28,727 nucleotides of DNA from Clostridium sp. (GCA_018372555.1 JAHAIU010000020.1:1-28727); one strand, 5' to 3'. Counted from the first letter of the stretch, positions 16,455-23,508 are shown. Notes: generated by a model from the sequence alone, not told the origin. Numbers and translations are program-made.

Positions 16455-17334
16455 GAATAAACAAGGCTTAACAGAAGAAGAATTTTTAAAACAGTATAAT
16501 TCGACTATTTATGAAAAGCCTTCTTTAACTGTTGATATGTTGATTTTTACAGTAATGGAAGAGGAAAAAGAAAATTATAGAAAGCTTGCTGAAAAATCAT
16601 TAAAAATTTTATTAGTTAAAAGGGGAAATCACCCTGATATGGGTAAATGGGCTCTCCCAGGAGGATTTGTTTTAACTGATGAAAGCTTAGATGATGCAGC
16701 ACTGAGGGTACTAAGAAAGGAAACTAATATAGAAAATATTTATATGGAACAGCTATATACTTGGGGAGAGGTTAATAGAGATCCTAGAACTAGAGTAATA
16801 AGTTCATCTTATATGGCATTGGTAGATAGTAGTTCCTTAAGTATTAAGGCTGGAAATAATGAGGAAGATGCAAGGTGGTTTAATATAGAATATAATCTCC
16901 TTAGTGAAAATTCATTGGGTTTAGAAAATGGAGATAGTTTCGAGGAAATATTAGAGATAAAACTTTGGAATAATAGTGAAGAACTTTCTGCTAAGATAAG
17001 AGTTATAGAAAATTTTGATGGTAGAGTAAGAAGAGAAATCATAGAATCAGTAGGACTTGCCTTTGATCATGGTAAGTTTATAGAATATGGTATTAGTAGA
17101 CTTAGAAATAAGGTTGAATATACAAGTTTGGCATTTAATCTTATGCCTGAATTATTTACATTAACAGAACTCCAAAAGGTTTATGAAATAATTCAAGGAA
17201 AAGAGCTTTTAGCAGCAGCATTTAGAAGAAAAATATCTAATATGGTTGTTGAAACAAATGAGTTTACTAAGGATGTAGGGCATAGGCCTTCAAAGCTATT
17301 TAGATATAACCCTAGATGGAAAAGAATTAAATAA
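16435..17334 (+). CDS. nrtR: Nudix-related transcriptional regulator of NAD metabolism (NrtR)
   Basis: NrtR proteins join a Nudix-like sensor of ADP-ribose or NAD-related metabolites to a winged helix that represses NAD genes. The 299-residue protein has a Nudix domain at about 30-150 (LLVKRGNHPDMGKWALPGGF) and a C-terminal winged helix at about 220-295 (FTLTELQKVYEII, LAAAFRRKIS, RPSKLFRYNP). The Nudix box is degenerate: after GFVLTDE the catalytic REUxEExGU positions read RVLRKETNI, so two of the three key Glu and the Gly are lost, as expected for a sensor without hydrolase activity. ATG 16435 follows AGAAGGTGA and lies inside the end of nadE, so the regulator is translated with its operon. 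Confidence 0.88.
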   Translation: MKEKFIKNKQGLTEEEFLKQYNSTIYEKPSLTVDMLIFTVMEEEKENYRKLAEKSLKILLVKRGNHPDMGKWALPGGFVLTDESLDDAALRVLRKETNIENIYMEQLYTWGEVNRDPRTRVISSSYMALVDSSSLSIKAGNNEEDARWFNIEYNLLSENSLGLENGDSFEEILEIKLWNNSEELSAKIRVIENFDGRVRREIIESVGLAFDHGKFIEYGISRLRNKVEYTSLAFNLMPELFTLTELQKVYEIIQGKELLAAAFRRKISNMVVETNEFTKDVGHRPSKLFRYNPRWKRIK

Positions 17335-17550
17335 GGGTTTACATTCAAGGAAGTATAAAGGAAGGTTTTATTACCTGGGCTTGATAATTTGCTTGAGTAA
17401 AATAAGTTTTATACATAAGATGAAATTGAAAAATATTTAAAAATCTATAATTATGACTTTATAATAAGGCATCTAATAGGTTATTATCTTAAAAAGAGAA
17501 AGGCATTTAATAGTAAGTTATCAGAGAACTATTATATAAATTTAAGTTAA
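17335..17550 (+). pseudogene. Decayed reading frame of unknown origin
   Basis: Directly after the nrtR stop and in the same frame, a 71-codon stretch has protein-like composition but three internal TAA codons. Its longest open part ends DEIEKYLKIYNYDFIIRHLI, GYYLKKRKAF, LSENYYINLS, TAA at 17548-17550. I recognise no family. It may be the remnant of a further operon gene or chance coding-like sequence; no ribosome binding site or terminator is seen in this stretch. Confidence 0.25.
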
Positions 17551-17574
17551 AATATAATATAAAGAGGGGATAAT

Positions 17575-18915
17575 ATGCTTAATACTAATGTAGATTTACT
17601 AAAAGGGAAGATTTTAAGATCACTAATAATCTTTGCTATACCACTTTTTATAGCAAGTTTATTTCAGCAATTATACAACACAGTAGATATTATGGTTGTA
17701 GGAAATTATTTAGGGGATACTTCATTAGCAGCAATAGGTGCAAGTTCAGCTATATTTGAATTACTGGTTGGATTCGCCTTAGGTGTAGGAAATGGCTTAA
17801 GTATAGTAACTGCAAGAAGTTATGGTGCTAAGGATGAAAATTTAATAAAAAAATCAGTAGCAGGATCACTAGTTATAGGAGTGGGAATAACATTAATAAT
17901 AATGATTATTTCAAAATTATTTCTCTTTCCGCTACTTCAATTACTTAATACACCAGCTAATATTATAGATGAATCATATTCATATATTTCAGTAGTAACT
18001 ATGTTCGTTGGAGTAATGTTTTTATATAACCTTTGTGCTGGAATTTTAAGAGCAATAGGTAATAGTATGATGCCATTAATATTTCTTATACTTTCTTCAA
18101 TAGTAAATATAGTTTTAGACATAGTTTTTATAACAGAATTTAATATGGGAATTAGGGGGGCTGCAGTTGCAACAGTAATATCTCAAGGGATTTCTGGTTT
18201 ATTATGTATTATATATCTTTATAAAAAGTGTCCAATCCTTATCCCTAAAAAAGAACATTTTAAGTTTGATAAGGAATTATATAAAGAACTATTAGGACAA
18301 GGTCTATCTATGGGAATTATGCTTATGATAGTATCTGCAGGTACAGTTATACTACAAACGGCTATTAATAATTTAGGATATCTAATTATTGCAGGTCATA
18401 CAGCAGCTCGTAAACTTAGTAGTTTTGCTATGTTACCTGTATCAGCACTATCAATGAGTCTTGCAACCTTTGTTTCACAAAATAAAGGAGCAAATCAAGG
18501 GAAAAGAATAAGAGAAGCAGTACGATACTCCAATATTATATCCATCGCATGGGGAGCAGTAGTTACTTTGATTTTACTATTATTTTCTCCAATGCTAATG
18601 AGATTACTATCTGGATCTAGTGAGCCAACAGTAATTGATAATGGTGTAAAATATTTATTGCTTAACTCACCTTTTTATGCTGTACTTGGGATTTTATTAA
18701 ATTTAAGAAACTCATTACAAGCCATAGGAGAGAAATTATTACCTTTAATATCGAGTATAATTGAATTAATAGGTAAAATAGTATTTGTAATAGTGCTTAT
18801 ACCTAGCCTTGAATACTTTGGAGTAATTATTTGTGAACCAGTAATTTGGTGTTTAATGTGTCTCCAGTTAGTATATTCTTTCTATAGAAATCCATATATA
18901 AAAAGTGCAAAGTAA
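17575..18915 (+). CDS. MATE family efflux transporter
   Basis: MATE proteins export cationic drugs or metabolites in exchange for sodium or protons. The 446-residue length and twelve hydrophobic segments fit. The N-terminal signature is clear (IIFAIPLFIASLFQQLYNTV, DIMVVGNYLGDTSLAAIG), as is GLSIVTARSYGAKD, and the pattern is echoed in the second half (AARKLSSFAMLPVSALSMSL, FVSQNKGANQGKRI), giving the two six-helix bundles of the family. It falls closest to the DinF/NorM-like clostridial group; the substrate is not predictable. The start ATG follows AAGAGGGG. It is on the NAD operon strand but separated by 240 bases, and probably has its own promoter (A/T-rich region before 17560). Confidence 0.92.
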   Translation: MLNTNVDLLKGKILRSLIIFAIPLFIASLFQQLYNTVDIMVVGNYLGDTSLAAIGASSAIFELLVGFALGVGNGLSIVTARSYGAKDENLIKKSVAGSLVIGVGITLIIMIISKLFLFPLLQLLNTPANIIDESYSYISVVTMFVGVMFLYNLCAGILRAIGNSMMPLIFLILSSIVNIVLDIVFITEFNMGIRGAAVATVISQGISGLLCIIYLYKKCPILIPKKEHFKFDKELYKELLGQGLSMGIMLMIVSAGTVILQTAINNLGYLIIAGHTAARKLSSFAMLPVSALSMSLATFVSQNKGANQGKRIREAVRYSNIISIAWGAVVTLILLLFSPMLMRLLSGSSEPTVIDNGVKYLLLNSPFYAVLGILLNLRNSLQAIGEKLLPLISSIIELIGKIVFVIVLIPSLEYFGVIICEPVIWCLMCLQLVYSFYRNPYIKSAK

Positions 18916-18961
18916 AAAGAAATATAAATAATAAAATGAAAAATTCTACAGAGCTCATAAT

Positions 18962-19009
18962 ATAATAAAAAAATCCTATTTTGAAATTAAAATAGGATTT
19001 TTTTATTAT
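18962..19009. terminator. Bidirectional terminator between convergent genes
   Basis: A perfect 21-bp stem (18962-18982 with 18989-19009) with a 6-nt loop has A and T runs on both sides, so it can stop transcription of the MATE gene on the plus strand and of the small reverse-strand gene, whose stop codon it touches. Confidence 0.88.
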
Positions 19010-19182
19010 TAATCTTTATATTTAGATAACTCTTGAGAAGCAGAATTAATAGAATCTATAGCTGATTGAATTTTAGCCTTATTATCTGATTTTTCTGCAT
19101 CACTAAGCGCTTGTTGTAATGATGAAATAGTATTTTGTAAAGATGATAAACTTTGATCAACATAATCTACAGCCTTTGGCAT
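19009..19182 (-). CDS. Small helical protein of unknown function (57 aa)
   Basis: Reading the reverse strand, an ATG at 19182-19180 follows a perfect AGGAGG at 7-nt spacing and encodes 57 residues ending in TAA at 19009-19011. The sequence (MPKAVDYVDQSLSSLQNTIS, then LQQALSDAEKSDNKAKIQ, then AIDSINSASQELSKYKD) has no Cys and is rich in Ser, Gln, Ala and Leu at heptad-like spacing, suggesting a short coiled coil or helical hairpin. It resembles in style the small DUF1657-like spore or stress proteins of Firmicutes, but I do not recognise the family. The strong ribosome binding site and the shared terminator make it a real gene. Confidence 0.72.
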   Translation of the reverse strand: MPKAVDYVDQSLSSLQNTISSLQQALSDAEKSDNKAKIQSAIDSINSASQELSKYKD

Positions 19183-19305
19183 ATATAGAACCTCCTAAAT
19201 AAATTATTTAAGAATAGTATCTGCAAATACTAAAAAAATATGTTGGAATATTATAGAAAATAATATGTATCAAGAAGCATGAAATTTATAAGGTAATTAA
19301 ATTAA

Positions 19306-19449
19306 AAGAACATAGATTATAATTATTGCACTCTTGTACAAGTAGCATGTGGAAGCTGTACAGTAAGATTTTCAGGTCATAGAGTTAAAAGATTCTGTAA
19401 GACACAATTAGATCCAAGAAAGGTATTTGAGGGGAGAAGATTTATATGA
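19306..19449 (+). pseudogene. 3' stub of a lost Cys-rich partner gene
   Basis: A 47-codon open stretch without a start codon ends exactly at the oxidoreductase start: its TGA (19447-19449) overlaps the ATG (19446-19448) as ATGA, the arrangement of translationally coupled genes. It reads YCTLVQVACGSCTVRFSGHR then VKRFCKTQLDPRKVFEGRRF. The CGSC motif and two further Cys suggest a metal or Fe-S site near the C-terminus of a former redox partner. The upstream frame is closed by a TAA at 19303-19305. A short gene with an unusual start cannot be excluded. GAGGGGAGAAG inside it provides the ribosome binding site for the next gene. Confidence 0.45.
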
Positions 19450-20726
19450 TAAAGGTTATTATTATTGGTGGAGGATGGTCTGGATGTGCAGCAGCCATAA
19501 CTGCAAAAAAATCAGGAGCAGAAGTTCATATATATGAGAAAACTGACCTTTTATTAGGACTTGGAAATGTTGGGGGAATAATGAGGAATAACGGAAGATG
19601 GACAGCTTCTGAAGAACTTGTAGAGCTTGGGGCTGGAGATTTAATAAATATTACAGATGATACAGCAAGGCATAAAGATATTGAATTTCCTGGGCATAAA
19701 CATGTTACCCTTTATGATGTAAATCTTATAGAAGGTAAGGTGTACAAATATTTAGAGGATTTAGGTATCATTATTCATATAGAAAGTAGAGTAAATGATA
19801 TAAAGCTTGAGGGTAGTAAGATTCAGGGAATATATTTAAGCGATGGTACTTATGAAGAGGGAGATGTTTTCATAGAAACAACTGGTACAACAGGACCTAT
19901 GGGAAATTGCTTAAGATATGGTAATGGATGCTCTATGTGTATTTTAAGATGTCCAGCATTTGGACCTAGAATAAGTATAAGTGAAAGATGTGGCGTTTCA
20001 GATATTCAAGGTGAAAGAGGAGAAGATATATTAGGAGCTTTTTCTGGTTCTTGTAAGTTATCAAAAGATACATTGTCAAAGGAATTAAGAGAAGAACTAG
20101 ACACAAAGGGATGTGTTATCTTAGAACTACCTAAAGAAGATATTAATTATGATAAGCTAAGCACAAAGGTTTGTCAGCAGTATGCTTTAAAGGAATTTGC
20201 TGAAAATATAATTCTACTTGATACTGGTCATGCAAAGCTTATGACCACTTATTATCCATTAAAAAAACTAAGAAAAATAAAAGGACTTGAAAATGCTAAG
20301 TATGTAGATCCATATGCAGGTAGTAAGGGAAACTCTATAAGATATATGTCAGTTGCGCCAAGAACTAATGATTTAAAGGTAAATGGAGTAGATAATCTAT
20401 TCTGTGCTGGAGAAAAATCAGGATTATTTGTTGGTCATACAGAAGCTATTGCAACTGGTAGTTTAGCGGGACATAATTCAGTAAGACTTGCTATGGGTAT
20501 GCCTCTTTTAATATTACCTTCCTCAATAGCTATAGGAGATATAATTTCTTATGCTAATGAAAAATCAAAAACAAGAGAAGGAAGAAAAGCAAGATTCACT
20601 TTTGCCGGTTCAGAATACTTCGCAAGAATGAAGGAAGAGGGGCTTTATACTACTAGTAAAGAAGAAATAAGAAATAAAATTAAAAAATTAAACTTAGATA
20701 ATGTTTTTAATAATAAGTTAATATAA
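19446..20726 (+). CDS. FAD-dependent oxidoreductase, GidA/HI0933-like
   Basis: The 426-residue protein begins with an FAD Rossmann motif, VIIIGGGWSGCAAAITAKKS, ending in the acidic E of IYEK about residue 31. GNVGGIMRNNGR, ETTGTTGPMG and a late FAD-contacting segment (NLFCAGEKSGLFVGHTEAIA) place it in the GidA/TrmFO-related group of flavoproteins. A Cys-rich insert, GCSMCILRCPAFGPRIS (about residues 159-175), is unusual for GidA itself and could hold a metal cluster or a redox disulfide. Function is not known: tRNA modification is less likely than oxidation of a small substrate. The ATG overlaps the stop of an upstream Cys-rich stub, so a former redox partner may be missing. Confidence 0.75.
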   Translation: MIKVIIIGGGWSGCAAAITAKKSGAEVHIYEKTDLLLGLGNVGGIMRNNGRWTASEELVELGAGDLINITDDTARHKDIEFPGHKHVTLYDVNLIEGKVYKYLEDLGIIIHIESRVNDIKLEGSKIQGIYLSDGTYEEGDVFIETTGTTGPMGNCLRYGNGCSMCILRCPAFGPRISISERCGVSDIQGERGEDILGAFSGSCKLSKDTLSKELREELDTKGCVILELPKEDINYDKLSTKVCQQYALKEFAENIILLDTGHAKLMTTYYPLKKLRKIKGLENAKYVDPYAGSKGNSIRYMSVAPRTNDLKVNGVDNLFCAGEKSGLFVGHTEAIATGSLAGHNSVRLAMGMPLLILPSSIAIGDIISYANEKSKTREGRKARFTFAGSEYFARMKEEGLYTTSKEEIRNKIKKLNLDNVFNNKLI

Positions 20727-20730
20727 ATTA

Positions 20731-20769
20731 AAGGGGATATATCAAATTAATTCTGATATATCCCTTTAC
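20731..20769 (+). terminator. Probable terminator of the FAD oxidoreductase gene
   Basis: A 14-bp stem (20731-20744 with 20754-20767, one G-T pair) follows the stop codon by a few bases. The T tract is short. From here to 21033 (about 260 bases) the sequence holds no gene; a TATAAT at 20896-20901 without a good -35, and the repeated motif at 20944, are all that is seen. Confidence 0.65.
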
Positions 20770-20943
20770 TAGTAATTCTATAATTAACTTTATAGTGAAT
20801 TAAAATCATTTGGTATTTAAATTTATATTAGATGCTTTTTATTTTTAATAATATTATTCTTTTATTCTAAATGGTTATTATTAAATTGTATTTTATATAA
20901 TTTACATCAAATAAAGGAGTATTCGTAAAGAGAATAAACTTCA

Positions 20944-20973
20944 AAATAATATGCTCGTAAATGATAATAAAAT
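20944..20973 (+). repeat. Intergenic 30-bp motif, copy A (possible operator)
   Basis: AAATAATATGCTCGTAAATG and the following ten bases match copy B at 23116-23145 in 27 of 30 positions. It lies 60 bases before the 21034 gene's start. A weaker, partial version (GTATTCGTAAAGAGAATAAA) lies at about 20919-20938. Function unknown; a shared regulator site is likely. Confidence 0.5.
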
Positions 20974-21033
20974 ACCATTGGAAGATTACAGTTTAAATGT
21001 TAAAATAGAATAAAATGAACAGGAGGAGAGCAT

Positions 21034-21594
21034 ATGTTAAACTTGAATTTAATGGATTTATATAATGGGCTTGTAAGAAATTATGAAAATTTATCTTTAA
21101 ATAAAAGCTCTCAATACGATGAAATTTCTAATAAAGAGAGTAAGTTTTTTATTACACTAGGCAAATTTTTAGGATATAAATTAGAATATAAAGGTTCTAG
21201 TAATGGTGATAGGAATAAAAAAATAAGATTTAAATATGATTTTAAATATGATAAAGATAATAAGGACATTGTTGTTATAAGGGAAACTGATATGTCTAAC
21301 GATCTTGATGCAATTCAAAAATTAGTAGATGAAGTAAGATTTAATGATTCTTCTGTAATTCAATTTTTAGAAACCTTTTCAGAAAATAGAATTGATTATT
21401 TAAATAAGATTTTATTAGATTTTACTAATAATTTAAGTAACGATTTATTAGTAGTATATATAATAAGAGATATACTAAAGGCTGAAAGTTATCATTATTG
21501 TTACTTATTTAATAGTAATGGAATTAAAGATAAATATATAGTTAGAATCAAAGGGAATCCAGAAGATATTTTATATGCAGATTACATGGATTAA
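21034..21594 (+). CDS. Protein of unknown function (186 aa)
   Basis: The ATG follows CAGGAGGAG at 8-nt spacing, so the gene is well supported. The product is soluble, with no signal peptide or membrane helix. A charged segment IRFKYDFKYDKDNKDIVVIR (about residues 68-87) followed by an acidic helix could be the core of an alpha/beta domain; the second half (FLETFSENRIDYLNKILLDF, LLVVYIIRDILKAE) looks mostly helical with Asn-rich turns. I recognise no family. It is followed 12 bases later by a second unknown gene with which it almost certainly forms an operon, and it is preceded by the repeated motif that also precedes the Cys/Gly-rich gene. Confidence 0.65.
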   Translation: MLNLNLMDLYNGLVRNYENLSLNKSSQYDEISNKESKFFITLGKFLGYKLEYKGSSNGDRNKKIRFKYDFKYDKDNKDIVVIRETDMSNDLDAIQKLVDEVRFNDSSVIQFLETFSENRIDYLNKILLDFTNNLSNDLLVVYIIRDILKAESYHYCYLFNSNGIKDKYIVRIKGNPEDILYADYMD

Positions 21595-21606
21595 GGAGAA
21601 GTAAAA

Positions 21607-22119
21607 TTGAAGATTAGAGCTTTAAGTAAAAATGAATTTAAGAATAGTGAATTTATATATTTTTCAAATATTTTAGATGGATTTGATAAATATGAATATA
21701 TTCAATTATCTCCAACTACATCTATATATGAAGAGGTGGAGAAATCCTATATTAGATTTCTAGAAAAATTATTTAATATAAATAACAATAAGCTAGTAAT
21801 TGATTTTTATAAGAATAGATTAGATGATAATTCTATTAAGTATATTGAAGATAGATTAAAATATGAAGAAAAGAAAATGCTTAATAAATTAATTAGTTCC
21901 GGGAAAGAGGAGGATATATTTTTTGAAATCACTGATATTTCATATATTCCATTATTAATAAAACTTAATTTAAAGGAATTATTTTTTGTTACATTTTATT
22001 TTGATAAAGCTAATTTTACTTTATGGGGCAACTATAATTATAATTTTCCCTTGTTTTCTAGCAAAAAAGAAAATTTAGAAGAAATAAAAAAAATAGCAAA
22101 GCAATGTAGCTTGCTATAA
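21607..22119 (+). CDS. Protein of unknown function (170 aa), TTG start
   Basis: The start is a TTG placed 7 bases after a strong AAGGAGA that overlaps the previous gene's stop, so the pair is co-translated. The product is soluble and charged: a helical first half (SIYEEVEKSYIRFLEKLFNI) and a beta-rich end (LFFVTFYFDKANFTLWGNYN, FPLFSS). Size, acidity and the aromatic beta region recall small immunity or adaptor proteins, but no family is recognised and this is only a resemblance. Its 3' end lies inside a nested hairpin shared with the convergent reverse-strand gene. Confidence 0.65.
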   Translation: MKIRALSKNEFKNSEFIYFSNILDGFDKYEYIQLSPTTSIYEEVEKSYIRFLEKLFNINNNKLVIDFYKNRLDDNSIKYIEDRLKYEEKKMLNKLISSGKEEDIFFEITDISYIPLLIKLNLKELFFVTFYFDKANFTLWGNYNYNFPLFSSKKENLEEIKKIAKQCSLL

Positions 22120-22157
22120 GATATTTTATCTTATAATAATATTGCTTAGCTATTTTT
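22089..22157. terminator. Nested bidirectional terminator between convergent genes
   Basis: Inner hairpin: TATAAGATA (22115-22123) with TATCTTATA (22127-22135). Outer arms: 22089-22105 with 22141-22157, 17 bp with one mismatch, A-rich on the left and T-rich on the right. The structure overlaps the last codons of both convergent genes. Confidence 0.75.
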
Positions 22158-22595
22158 ATTTGGAAAGACTACAATTGTAGAAAGTCTTAATTTACCGTTA
22201 CTTGTTAGTCTTAAATACCATTTTAAATTATTAGAAGATGAATTGGTAAATAAATCCTGACTTAAATTAATAGATTTGTTAATAGGGAAGTATAATATTT
22301 TGTTAATTTCATTTTCTAATGAAATTACTATGCTATATTCATAATCTGTACATAATTTATTTAAATTTTTTAAATTAATAACAAGAGAATTATTAGAGGC
22401 TTTAGATGGAGCAAATAGTAATTCTCTTGTTTTTATATTTTTAAGATAAACAGAAATATTTTTAAATGTTTTAAAATTTAAATCTTTAAAATATAATATT
22501 AGTGACTCATCTTTTAAGCTAAAATTACTTACTTCTTTTTCATTTGAAGATAAGTAAGGTATATTTAAAGTATTTAGTTCATTGTATTTTTCCAT
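22146..22595 (-). CDS. Protein of unknown function, probable beta-sandwich (149 aa)
   Basis: The ATG (22595-22593 on the reverse strand) follows AAGGAG at 7-nt spacing and a clear TTGACA / TAATAC promoter, so this is a real gene. There is no signal peptide. Alternating hydrophobic stretches (ESLILYFKDLNF, ISVYLKNIKTRELLFAP, YEYSIVISLENEINKILYFP, LKWYLRLTSNGKLRLSTIVV) suggest a single Ig-like or jelly-roll beta domain. The pattern resembles beta domains attached to clostridial glycosyltransferases, but here it stands alone. No family is recognised. It probably responds to a regulator binding the 11-bp inverted repeat over its promoter and start codon. Confidence 0.6.
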   Translation of the reverse strand: MEKYNELNTLNIPYLSSNEKEVSNFSLKDESLILYFKDLNFKTFKNISVYLKNIKTRELLFAPSKASNNSLVINLKNLNKLCTDYEYSIVISLENEINKILYFPINKSINLSQDLFTNSSSNNLKWYLRLTSNGKLRLSTIVVFPNKNS

Positions 22596-22658
22596 AACCT
22601 TTCTCCTTATAATATGCTATAAATATATAGTATTAGAAAGGTTATAAAAAAATGTCAA
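22594..22658 (-). promoter_or_regulatory. Promoter with 11-bp inverted-repeat operator
   Basis: On the reverse strand TTGACA (22658-22653), 17 bp and TAATAC (22635-22630) form the promoter. A perfect 11-bp inverted repeat ATAACCTTTCT/AGAAAGGTTAT has one arm at 22635-22645, in the spacer, and the other at 22594-22604, over the ribosome binding site and start codon. Only the second arm is in the RNA, so it is a DNA-binding dyad (or looped pair) and not an RNA hairpin. Confidence 0.6.
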
Positions 22659-22673
22659 TTATTTTAGAGAAAT

Positions 22674-23063
22674 TTATTTTTTTAGCATTTCTATCATAAT
22701 ATCTAAAGTAGCTTTGGTTTTATTTAAGTTACTTATATAATCAGCAATATGATATTTATAATATTCTACTCCAGCATCAGTAATAGAATATATTTTTTTG
22801 CTTCTTTTATTTAAAAATTCATCTCCAGACCAAGTACTAGTTACATATCCTTTTGTCTCAAGATCATATAAAGTTTCATAAACTGTACTAGAAGATACAG
22901 GAAAAGGTAATGCTGTAGATTCAAATCTACTTTTAAATTCATCTAAAACTTTATTACCAAAGATAGTATTACCCTTTGATAATTCTTTTAATATATAAAA
23001 ACTGTAAAGCATATTAGTATTTACAACGTTTCTAGGTGCTACTAAACGATTTCTTTTTTCCAT
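22674..23063 (-). CDS. PadR-family transcriptional regulator
   Basis: PadR proteins are small winged-helix repressors controlling detoxification, transport or surface genes. The 129-residue protein has the fold in order: helix (SFYILKELSKGNTIFGNKVL), recognition helix (PFPVSSSTVYETLYDLETKG), wing (YVTSTWSGDEFLNKRSKKIY) and then SITDAGVEYY, with a short C-terminal dimerisation helix. I start it at ATG 23063 because AAGGAGTGA lies just before it on the reverse strand; an in-frame upstream ATG at 23105 has no such site. It is divergent from the Cys/Gly-rich gene, and the space between them carries motif copy B with the inverted repeat GTAAAT-N8-ATTTAC, a natural operator candidate. Confidence 0.85.
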   Translation of the reverse strand: MEKRNRLVAPRNVVNTNMLYSFYILKELSKGNTIFGNKVLDEFKSRFESTALPFPVSSSTVYETLYDLETKGYVTSTWSGDEFLNKRSKKIYSITDAGVEYYKYHIADYISNLNKTKATLDIMIEMLKK

Positions 23064-23115
23064 AAAAATCACTCCTTTTTTATAGTTTAGCATATGATAA
23101 AGCAAATGTACACTT

Positions 23116-23145
23116 AAATAATATACTCGTAAATGATTATAAATT
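23116..23145 (+). repeat. Intergenic 30-bp motif, copy B, with inner inverted repeat
   Basis: It matches copy A (20944-20973) at 27 of 30 positions. Its right half extends into a perfect inverted repeat GTAAAT (23129-23134) - 8 bp - ATTTAC (23143-23148). It lies between the divergent padR and the Cys/Gly-rich gene, where a PadR operator would be expected. Confidence 0.5.
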
Positions 23146-23209
23146 TACAGAACAAAATGAGAGTACATTGAATAATATATAGCATACAAAGGAATAGGAG
23201 TTGATGAAC

Positions 23210-23398
23210 ATGTCAAGAAGATGTTGCAATAACAACTGCTGTAGAAATAACTGTTGTGGTGGCTGTAATAACTGGGGAAATTGCGGTAATAACTGTGGCG
23301 GTGGATTCGGCGGTGGATTCGGCGGATGCGGCGGCGGTTTTGGCTGTGGCGGTGGATTCCCACTAATATGGTTATTATTATTAGGCGGTTGTTGGTAG
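23210..23398 (+). CDS. Cys/Gly-rich microprotein with hydrophobic tail
   Basis: About 62 residues. The N-terminus is packed with Cys and Asn (SRRCCNNNCCRNNCCGGCNN), the middle is a Gly-Phe-Gly-Cys repeat, and the C-terminus is a short hydrophobic stretch (FPLIWLLLLGGCW). The GC-rich codons of the Gly repeats stand out from the AT-rich surroundings. The tail after a Gly-rich run recalls the YjcZ type of small sporulation proteins, but the Cys clusters are not typical of these; a surface, coat or metal-binding role is inference. I prefer ATG 23210, 9 nt after AGGAG (23196-23200); the ATG at 23204 is too close. It is transcribed away from padR. Confidence 0.7.
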   Translation: MSRRCCNNNCCRNNCCGGCNNWGNCGNNCGGGFGGGFGGCGGGFGCGGGFPLIWLLLLGGCW

Positions 23399-23409
23399 AA
23401 TTATAGTAA

Positions 23410-23431
23410 AGGGGCTGTATTTACAGTCCCT
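23410..23431 (+). terminator. Probable weak terminator
   Basis: AGGGGCTGT pairs with ACAGTCCCT around a 4-nt loop (one G-T pair), 11 bases after the stop of the Cys/Gly-rich gene. No T run follows, so termination may be incomplete. Confidence 0.5.
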
Positions 23432-23508
23432 ATTAAAAATTTTAATTAATAGCTATTCATTTTACTTAATAGAATAATGATTATATAAATATTTTATATA
23501 AAAGAATT

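Noticed and set aside
20896..20901. TATAAT as promoter of the unknown gene pair
   Set aside because: No acceptable -35 at 16-18 bp; kept only as a remark in the terminator entry.
22594..22645. The 11-bp inverted repeat as an RNA hairpin hiding the ribosome binding site
   Set aside because: One arm lies between -35 and -10 and is not transcribed from the promoter seen, so an RNA fold is unlikely.
23183..23190. CATACAAA as a sporulation sigma-E -10 box for the Cys/Gly-rich gene
   Set aside because: It touches the ribosome binding site, so the transcript would start too late to include it.
23145..23363. Reverse-strand frame rich in His/Arg/Tyr opposite the Cys/Gly-rich gene
   Set aside because: It is the antisense of Gly/Cys codon repeats; the forward frame has the ribosome binding site and fits the divergent padR layout.
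23210..23398. Cys-rich microprotein as a lanthipeptide or other modified peptide precursor
   Set aside because: No modification enzyme, leader-like region or transporter of that kind is next to it; the Gly-Phe repeats do not fit.
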